Assembly (NCBI GenBank): GCA_945787585.1
Contig: CALZIG010000107.1
Coordinates: 1 to 15,645, forward strand
Origin: an uncultured Gammaproteobacteria bacterium
GTDB lineage: Bacteria; Pseudomonadota; Gammaproteobacteria; SZUA-140
Length of the DNA: 15,645 nucleotides
Direction of reading: 5' to 3'
The position numbers were made by a program, and so were the translations under genes. This document shows positions 7,939 to 13,183 of the stretch, piece after piece (the first letter of the stretch is position 1; each line of letters begins with the position of its first letter). The notes under the pieces were generated by a model. That model ran no database searches. It saw only the letters and a list, made by a program, of their open reading frames with translations, and was not told the origin of the DNA.

Positions 7939-8757
7939 ATGGCGGTCACTAATAATATTACTCAGTTTAAAAAACATATAAAAAGTATTTTACCCGCGAA
8001 CATCAAGAATCAAATTATTCCCAGAAAAATACATGCGTATTGCGTTGGTATGCCAAAAACTGGTACCACATCGCTTTATGCAATGCTGGATTCCAATTAT
8101 CGTTCAGAGCATGAAGTAGAGTATCAGGCCGTTTCCAGGTTTTTATATTCAAACCCTACTAAAGAAGAGCTGCTGCGTTATTTTAAACGGCGAGATGATC
8201 AGCTCTGGTTAGAATTTGAATCATCATGGTTCATTGGTTATTGTGCGGAAGTGTTCGTCGAGTTATTTAAAGATGCGAAGTTTATTGTGACGGTGCGTGA
8301 TTGTTATTCGTGGCTGGATTCCATTATTAATAATCAAATAAACTATAAAAATCCGAATGATGAGACGTATGATCATACCTGGTTAAAAGTACTGTTTGGT
8401 GAGCTGCCCCAGACATATGCGGAAGAAGAGAAAGTTTTATGTGATAATGAGCTTTATCCTTTAGATACCTATTTATCTTACTGGACCAGGGAAAATGAAA
8501 AATTATTGCATGTTATTCCTGAGGATCGACTGCTGTTGCTCAAAACCAGTGAAATATCGAATAGCACAGAAACAATAGCGAGATTCTTAGGTGTTTCTTC
8601 CAGTACGTTTGATGTGCGTAAAGAAGGTAGCAACAAGGCAGTGGCTAAGCATAACATTTTAGCAGAAATAGACAGAGACTATCTTGATGCGAAATTTGAA
8701 AAACATTGTGCACCCTTAATGCAGCGCTTATTTCCTGAGTATAAGCGTGCTGGTTAG
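7939..8757 (+). CDS. PAPS-dependent sulfotransferase
   Basis: A 272-residue sulfotransferase-superfamily protein that would transfer the sulfuryl group of PAPS to an unidentified acceptor. The 5'-phosphosulfate-binding loop is GMPKTGTTS (about residues 37-45), following a beta strand HAYCV. The 3'-phosphate-binding region is FIVTVRDCYSWLDSI, with Arg120 and Ser124 or Ser128 as candidate ligands. No signal peptide or membrane segment is seen, so it is cytoplasmic. I prefer ATG 7939 because GAGGG (7928-7932) precedes it by 6 bases; the upstream ATG at 7918 has no ribosome site. The stop TAG is followed immediately by TGA. The gene is AT-rich compared with nasA and ppsA, suggesting later acquisition. 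It follows cysC on the same strand, so enzyme and donor supply are linked. The acceptor could be a metabolite, glycan or lipid. Confidence 0.85.
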   Translation: MAVTNNITQFKKHIKSILPANIKNQIIPRKIHAYCVGMPKTGTTSLYAMLDSNYRSEHEVEYQAVSRFLYSNPTKEELLRYFKRRDDQLWLEFESSWFIGYCAEVFVELFKDAKFIVTVRDCYSWLDSIINNQINYKNPNDETYDHTWLKVLFGELPQTYAEEEKVLCDNELYPLDTYLSYWTRENEKLLHVIPEDRLLLLKTSEISNSTETIARFLGVSSSTFDVRKEGSNKAVAKHNILAEIDRDYLDAKFEKHCAPLMQRLFPEYKRAG

Positions 8758-8927
8758 TGAGTAATTTGCATAGTAATCGATTTATTTTGGATTAACTACT
8801 CATCAGACTTGTCTGGCACCTGTTTTAGTCTTTTTCCAGGTTAATGTGAACTTTCGGTGTTAATCACTGATGTTTGACATTTTATTTTTTACGCTCTTCG
8901 CTCACCTCTTTCATACAGGAGTCCCTC
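8758..8927. other. Intergenic region before the metalloprotease gene
   Basis: A 170-bp AT-rich gap. It contains a short CAGAC-TT-GTCTG symmetry (8804-8815) with only weak terminator character. A perfect TTGACA (8874-8879) could be a -35 box, but no good -10 box sits 16-18 bases downstream of it. No convincing gene is present. Confidence 0.3.
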
Positions 8928-9884
8928 ATGTCCTCAAAATACTTTTTAATGTTTGGTTATTTAATGGCACTCAGTAGTGGAATAGCGGTGCCTGCCCAGG
9001 CCAATGCTGACCCGAAAATCGATGTGCTGTTCTTATTTAATAAAACGGATCAGGGGATAGTGTCGCAGGAAGCGACAGTGCCGACCCGCGAGACGATTGA
9101 CGCGCTGGTTAAAGCAATCAATGATACGATCAAAGCGAGTGATATCTACGACGATGATGTGTTCTTCTCGGCAGGATTTGGAATCCATCAATGGACGTGG
9201 TCAGCAGGGGTCGATGCGGATATCCAGAAGGACCTGATGCTGGCACGTACAAAAGCTGCCCCTTACGATACTATCTGGGCGATGCGTGAGAAGGCGGGCG
9301 CGGATCTGGTGGTGATGATGGGTGACCTGCCCAACCCTTATGTCAGTGAAGATAGCGGTATTACATTCAGGGACATCACGGGTCTACTGGGTATCGCGAC
9401 GGCCAATCAGGGGAGTAGTGATAAGGCTTACGGTTTTGTATTTCTCGATCTGGTTAATCTCGATAATACGGCTAACTGGCTCACCAACATAAAGAATATA
9501 CCGACGACTTATGATAGGTACCTCGCAGAGACGTTTGTGCACGAGATTGGTCATACGCTGGGCGCTAATCATGAAACCGTGCAGGTGGCTGCTGATAGTG
9601 CGTTGAGCTACAAACACGGCTTCAACTATATGGCGGCAGATAAAGGGTACAATTTTGGATACGTAGATACCGCCAACAAATTCAAGACGATTATGGCCTA
9701 TGCACAACAGGGCTCTGTTAAATGCCTGGCGTGTAAACCCAGCCCAATGCTGTTCTCAGACCCCAATCTTACGGTGCCGGGTAAAAGTTACCCTGCCGGG
9801 GTCGCTGCCAGTAGCACGGTTAAGGCGACAAATAATAAAAAGAGAGTGAAAGAGATGATTCCGGTGGTTGCTGGCTATTATTAA
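8928..9884 (+). CDS. Secreted metzincin zinc metalloprotease (reprolysin/M72-like)
   Basis: A 318-residue exported protease. The N-terminus is a signal peptide (positively charged MSSK, hydrophobic core, likely cleavage after PAQA, then NADPKIDVLFLFN). The metzincin zinc site HExxHxxGxxH is complete: H205, E206, H209, G212, H215 in HEIGHTLGANHE. A Met-turn follows in TIMAYA (M256). A CLAC pair and the FSDPNLTVPGKSYPAG stretch after it resemble the C-terminal part of M12B/M72-type peptidases. I chose ATG 8928, with AGGAG at 8917-8921 six bases away; this puts the signal peptide at the true N-terminus. It probably acts in the periplasm or outside the cell. No propeptide is evident, and no secretion partner or inhibitor is adjacent. 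Its stop is one base from the end of the convergent transpeptidase gene. Confidence 0.9.
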   Translation: MSSKYFLMFGYLMALSSGIAVPAQANADPKIDVLFLFNKTDQGIVSQEATVPTRETIDALVKAINDTIKASDIYDDDVFFSAGFGIHQWTWSAGVDADIQKDLMLARTKAAPYDTIWAMREKAGADLVVMMGDLPNPYVSEDSGITFRDITGLLGIATANQGSSDKAYGFVFLDLVNLDNTANWLTNIKNIPTTYDRYLAETFVHEIGHTLGANHETVQVAADSALSYKHGFNYMAADKGYNFGYVDTANKFKTIMAYAQQGSVKCLACKPSPMLFSDPNLTVPGKSYPAGVAASSTVKATNNKKRVKEMIPVVAGYY

Positions 9885-9885
9885 G

Positions 9886-10557
9886 CTAGCTATTCAGTCC
9901 ATCCGTAATCACTACTCGGGTGCCGACCTTGATCCACTTTTGAAGCGCATCCAGTTGTGCGTTGGTGAGCGCGATACAGCCTTGTGTCCAGTCACTGATT
10001 TTATGAATGCGTGGATCGCCGTTACCGACGCCGTGAATACCAATATAGCCACCCAGTGCGGTTGTCTGTGGTGGGATCTTACCGCTCGATAACGCCTGAC
10101 GTATTTCTGAGTAAGTGCTGGTGTCGATGCGGTTGCGTTGAAAGGCCAGTTCTGCCCGTTCAAGATTGGGATAATCCAGCCCAAAAAAACGTCGATAGCG
10201 GCTCTCCGGATTGACCCATGCAATATGGAATTCGCCGAGGGGTGTTTTGCCATCCCCCTGGGAGCGATCCGCTGCGTAGCCATTGCGTCCCAGTGAAATA
10301 CCGGGGTAGTCTTCGATCATCTGATCATCCTGCATGACTGACAGCGAGCGTCCGGCGGCATCAATCAGGATCCAGGTATCCGAGTCTGCATGCGCCACAG
10401 AAAATGATGAGCTAATAAGCAACAGGGTGCAAAGAAGACGGTTAACTGGGCGACGTTGACTTGGGTAGGCCTGTTCGTGAAAAGGCGAGAAAAAGGGCAG
10501 CAAACACGATTTGATCGCCCCTGAAATCCTTCGCATAAATAGTGTCCACACTCGCAT
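9886..10557 (-). CDS. YkuD-domain L,D-transpeptidase family protein
   Basis: A 223-residue envelope protein. A long basic N-terminus precedes a hydrophobic segment (about residues 41-56, LLCTLLLISSSFSVAHA) with a plausible cleavage after AHA, so the catalytic part is periplasmic. The YkuD domain shows IGIHGVG (His175) and DWTQGC (Cys194, nucleophile). Thr191 stands where many members have Ser, as in the DWTxGC subgroup. L,D-transpeptidases of this kind form 3-3 peptidoglycan links or act as carboxypeptidases; the exact activity is unknown. The ATG at 10557 has GAGGG a few bases upstream and a TATAAT box at 10574-10579 (minus). It is convergent with the metalloprotease gene and divergent from the larger LysM transpeptidase gene. 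The stop is TAG. The 40 residues before the hydrophobic segment are unusually long for a signal peptide, so the real start may be internal. Confidence 0.88.
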   Translation of the reverse strand: MRVWTLFMRRISGAIKSCLLPFFSPFHEQAYPSQRRPVNRLLCTLLLISSSFSVAHADSDTWILIDAAGRSLSVMQDDQMIEDYPGISLGRNGYAADRSQGDGKTPLGEFHIAWVNPESRYRRFFGLDYPNLERAELAFQRNRIDTSTYSEIRQALSSGKIPPQTTALGGYIGIHGVGNGDPRIHKISDWTQGCIALTNAQLDALQKWIKVGTRVVITDGLNS

Positions 10558-10573
10558 AGTCCCTCAATCACTG

Positions 10574-10579
10574 ATTATA
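10574..10579 (-). promoter_or_regulatory. Candidate -10 box (TATAAT) for the YkuD gene
   Basis: On the minus strand TATAAT lies 17 bases before the ATG at 10557. The -35 region at usual spacing is weak. Transcription would leave a very short leader. Confidence 0.35.
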
Positions 10580-10601
10580 TGGCTCATTTCTTAAATGGGC
10601 C

Positions 10602-10614
10602 ATTGACAGTCAAT
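10602..10614. promoter_or_regulatory. 13-bp palindrome ATTGACAGTCAAT between the two transpeptidase genes
   Basis: A perfect odd-length palindrome centred at 10608, in the divergent region upstream of both transpeptidase genes. It could be a regulator half-site pair. No known regulator is assigned. Confidence 0.35.
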
Positions 10615-10660
10615 ATATCGGCAAATCTCGATCATATGTGAACTGAGACGCAGATTTCAG

Positions 10661-10743
10661 GGTATGAGATAGCGTATAACACGAGCGATGCGTATAACAC
10701 CCTCTAATTTTGGTTTCCCCGCTATTTTTCGCTATCTCATGCC
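10661..10743. promoter_or_regulatory. 14-bp inverted repeat enclosing a duplicated GCGTATAACAC
   Basis: GGTATGAGATAGCG (10661-10674) is the inverted copy of CGCTATCTCATGCC (10730-10743) with one mismatch. Starting within the left arm, the 11-mer GCGTATAACAC occurs twice, at 10672-10682 and 10690-10700, 18 bases apart. Each copy contains a TATAAC that could be a -10 box reading toward the LysM transpeptidase gene. This may be a regulated promoter with looping operators or a leader stem-loop. Confidence 0.4.
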
Positions 10744-10799
10744 AAATTTGCAATAGCTATGTCACAATATGGGCCAGGTATCCGCAAATATTTAAAAGT

Positions 10800-12101
10800 A
10801 TGAAGCTATTGCACCCTATGACTACTAATGTATTACGCGCTGTTTGCCAGTCGTTGGCGCGGTTTATGGCAACGATATCAATGATATGCTGGTTTTTTAT
10901 GGCGGCGCAGGGCAACGCAATCGCCAAAAGTTTTCCATTACCACTTGATAACCAGTCATTAATTGGTCAGATAGAAGTTATCGAGGTCTCTGCGGCCGAG
11001 ACGTTGCTAGATGTTGCGCGACGTTACAGTATTGGGTTTAGCGAAATGGTGGCGGCGAATCCTGATGTCGATCCGTGGCTGCCGGATGCGGGTCAGAAGG
11101 TGGTGATACCGAGCCAGTATATTTTACCGGATGCACCGCGCGAAGGCGTGGTGGTGAATCTGCCGGAGATGCGGCTCTATTTTTACCCGCCGGCAGCGTC
11201 CGGGGAGCCAAGAGTGGTCGTGACGTATCCACTGGGTATCGGTTCAGAGGGGCGCTCAATCCCTTTTACTTCCGCTAAAATTACAGAGAAAAAGATCAAA
11301 CCGTCCTGGATTGTGCCTGAATCGATTCGTGCCGAGCATGCGGCGGAAGGTGACCCTTTGCCTAAGATAGTCCCACCGGGTGAAGATAATCCACTGGGCG
11401 ATTATGCGATGCGACTGGGACAAAGTAGCTATCTCATTCATGGGACTAATCGACCTTATAGTATCGGTAAGCGCGTTAGCCACGGTTGTCTGCGCATGTA
11501 TCCAGAAGATATTGCTGATTTCTTTCCACTGATCGCTTCAGGCACGCCGGTCCGTATTATTGATCAACCATATAAATCGGGGTGGTCTGATAATACGCTT
11601 TATCTGGAGGCGCATCCCCCGATGAAGGATTCAAGCCCTGATAACGGTAATAATTTAACCTTGATGGTGCGGGCGATTACGAGAGATACATCCGGTGTGC
11701 TCAATAGCAAAAGTTGGGAGCGGGCGGAGCGGATAGCGTTGCAATCAAGGGGTGTTCCAACGCAGGTCTACAGGCAGGGTGAAGAAGTGGTGTTAGCCTC
11801 GATTGAAGAGACGCCTATTTCATTGGTGACACAGCGCGCGTGGATGGTGCAGGTGGGCGTTTTTCAAGCGGCAGATTCGATCAGCGAGGTGAGCCGAAAG
11901 ATTAGTGGTATCGAATTACCCACGGTGGTCAGTGCTGTTGGAAAAGAGGGTGTCTGTCGCGTGATGGCGGGACCATTCAGTCATCAGAAACAAGCTGAAT
12001 CAGCGGTCGACAAAATTGAACACTTGCTCGGTCTGTCGGGCATTGTTACCCCTGAGAGTCGTATTGACACAAGTGTACCGTGTCAAATAGTCAGACAATA
12101 A
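10800..12101 (+). CDS. ErfK/YbiS-like L,D-transpeptidase with LysM and SPOR domains
   Basis: An exported peptidoglycan enzyme, 433 residues from ATG 10800. After a signal segment (SMICWFFMAAQGNAIA) comes a LysM-like peptidoglycan-binding domain (about 58-110, with LLDVARRYSIGFSEMVAANPDVDPWLP). The YkuD catalytic domain follows, with His214 (LIHGTN) and SHGCLR (His228, Cys230), then a C-terminal SPOR domain (from about W348, MVQVGVFQAADS to VMAGPFSHQKQAESA). The LysM-YkuD part closely resembles E. coli ErfK/YbiS/YcfS, which attach Braun lipoprotein to peptidoglycan; E. coli enzymes lack the SPOR part, which binds denuded septal glycan. The start is uncertain: upstream codons to 10710 are open, and ATG 10818 is an alternative. 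No strong ribosome site is visible. The gene is convergent with an Lpp-like lipoprotein gene and separated from it by a terminator. Confidence 0.92.
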   Translation: MKLLHPMTTNVLRAVCQSLARFMATISMICWFFMAAQGNAIAKSFPLPLDNQSLIGQIEVIEVSAAETLLDVARRYSIGFSEMVAANPDVDPWLPDAGQKVVIPSQYILPDAPREGVVVNLPEMRLYFYPPAASGEPRVVVTYPLGIGSEGRSIPFTSAKITEKKIKPSWIVPESIRAEHAAEGDPLPKIVPPGEDNPLGDYAMRLGQSSYLIHGTNRPYSIGKRVSHGCLRMYPEDIADFFPLIASGTPVRIIDQPYKSGWSDNTLYLEAHPPMKDSSPDNGNNLTLMVRAITRDTSGVLNSKSWERAERIALQSRGVPTQVYRQGEEVVLASIEETPISLVTQRAWMVQVGVFQAADSISEVSRKISGIELPTVVSAVGKEGVCRVMAGPFSHQKQAESAVDKIEHLLGLSGIVTPESRIDTSVPCQIVRQ

Positions 12102-12108
12102 CGCCTAT

Positions 12109-12139
12109 AAAAAAGGGACGAACACACTGTTCGTCCCTT
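12109..12139 (-). terminator. Intrinsic terminator between the LysM transpeptidase and lipoprotein genes
   Basis: An 11-bp perfect stem, AAGGGACGAAC (12113-12123) with GTTCGTCCCTT (12129-12139), and a 5-base loop. On the minus strand it runs into six T residues (AAAAAA at 12109-12114 on plus), so it is a strong terminator for the lipoprotein gene. On the plus strand the tail is only a mixed pyrimidine run, so it may act weakly for the transpeptidase gene as well. Confidence 0.88.
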
Positions 12140-12168
12140 CCTCTGCAAACGCAATAATCGGTTATTGA

Positions 12169-12486
12169 TTATTTGCTCATCGATTTTTCAAACATACGCT
12201 CTGATTTCATTGTCGCTTCATTAGCGGCATTCATCGCGTCATTCGCCATGCTCTTGGCCTGATTAGCATCGGCCTGAGCCTGATCGGCAGCACGCTGGGC
12301 AGCAGCAGCATCGGCAGCCGCTTTTTTCGCGTCGGAAGCGATACGCTTGGCTTCATCAGCAGTCTGTTGAGCACGCTCGATAGATGCCTGCAGATCAGCA
12401 TCCGGAGTTGCCGTGCTAGTGGCGCAGCCGCTCGCTAACAGTAATATTGCAGGCACAGCTATAATTAACATTGATCGCTTTAACAT
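12169..12486 (-). CDS. Lpp-like alanine-zipper outer-membrane lipoprotein
   Basis: A 105-residue lipoprotein. The type II signal peptide has a lipobox LASGC, lipid on Cys21. The mature 85 residues are Ala-rich heptads (IERAQQTADEAKRIASDAKKAAADAA and on) that would form a trimeric coiled-coil alanine zipper like Lpp or OprI. It ends with lysine (SMSK). In E. coli Lpp the C-terminal Lys is joined to diaminopimelate by L,D-transpeptidases of the ErfK/YbiS type, one of which is the neighbouring gene. The mature chain is longer than Lpp (58 residues). GAGGA precedes the ATG by about 8 bases. An extended -10 promoter lies about 90 bases upstream and a strong terminator follows the gene. Covalent attachment to the wall is inference. 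Confidence 0.85.
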   Translation of the reverse strand: MLKRSMLIIAVPAILLLASGCATSTATPDADLQASIERAQQTADEAKRIASDAKKAAADAAAAQRAADQAQADANQAKSMANDAMNAANEATMKSERMFEKSMSK

Positions 12487-12669
12487 TTTTTATTCCTCAT
12501 AAGTGTTTAATTGCATATCTGATCATAAATATCAGCGGTATGCTGACGATGCTGGTTTTGTAGCGCTGGTCTATTATAGCAACTAAAGCGTGGCATCACA
12601 GGGCCGGATATTAAAACTATTGTTTTAAAATGCAAATGTTTTGTTACAAGAACCCGACGCGCATCGCAT
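12487..12669. other. Intergenic region between nlpC-type and lipoprotein genes
   Basis: A 183-bp gap holding the lipoprotein promoter and leader. An AT stem (TTAAAAC at 12611-12617 with GTTTTAA at 12622-12628) lies downstream of the NlpC gene but lacks a T-run. No other feature stands out. Confidence 0.3.
12573..12581 (-). promoter_or_regulatory. Extended -10 promoter (TGCTATAAT) for the lipoprotein gene
   Basis: On the minus strand TGC-TATAAT gives a perfect -10 hexamer with the TGn extension. The -35 region is weak, which extended -10 promoters tolerate. The start would be near 12566, giving a leader of about 80 bases before the ATG. Confidence 0.6.
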
Positions 12670-13161
12670 TTAAATTCGCATCGATTTCCAGTATACCTTT
12701 TTCCAGTAGCGATTGTTGATGTTGGAAATCATCACGCCTTTACTGGTCGAGGCGTGTAAAAACTTTCCATTTTCAATATAAATACCGACATGGCGAACTT
12801 TAAATCCGGTTTTGAAAAAGACCAGATCGCCAGTCTGGAGCTGTTGGCGCGTAATATTCGTGCCTGCCTGCGCCTGGCGTGCCGTGGTTCTGGGCAGCGA
12901 TATTCCAAACCGTTCTTTGTAGGTGACATGCACAAAACCAGAGCAATCAATCCCCTTTTTACTCAAGCCGCCCAGTTTGTAAGGCGTTTTTTTCCATTGT
13001 TTGTGTTGCGCGTAGAGTTTGATGATGGCGGTGTTTGAGTCTGGTAGTGACTGGCTTGCGCGAGACGGTGTCTTGATAGATTGTTTCTCTGGTATTGCAC
13101 CGCACCCGCTCATTAATGTAATGATGGCGAGGATTAGTGCTACTGGCGCCTGGGTTTTCAC
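12670..13161 (-). CDS. NlpC/P60-family peptidoglycan endopeptidase lipoprotein
   Basis: A lipoprotein cell-wall hydrolase of 163 residues. NlpC/P60 enzymes (Spr/MepS, NlpC) cleave peptide cross-links. The catalytic Cys73 lies in IDCSGFV, His124 in RHVGIYIE, and the third polar residue His136 in FLHAS. The N-terminus from GTG 13161 is a type II signal peptide (MKTQAPVALILAIITLMSGC) with lipid on Cys20. I prefer this GTG because AAAGG lies 5 bases upstream on the minus strand and it avoids the ppsA end. The longer frame from 13221 would overlap ppsA by 38 bases and bury the signal peptide. It follows ppsA by 22 bases on the same strand and may be cotranscribed with it. It extends the envelope-remodelling group here. 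Confidence 0.88.
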   Translation of the reverse strand: MKTQAPVALILAIITLMSGCGAIPEKQSIKTPSRASQSLPDSNTAIIKLYAQHKQWKKTPYKLGGLSKKGIDCSGFVHVTYKERFGISLPRTTARQAQAGTNITRQQLQTGDLVFFKTGFKVRHVGIYIENGKFLHASTSKGVMISNINNRYWKKVYWKSMRI

Positions 13162-13183
13162 ATCAACCTTTGCCCTGATCAAT

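Noticed and set aside
8874..8927. TTG start at 8874 for the metalloprotease
   Set aside because: It would add 18 residues in front of a clean signal peptide; ATG 8928 has a strong AGGAG site.
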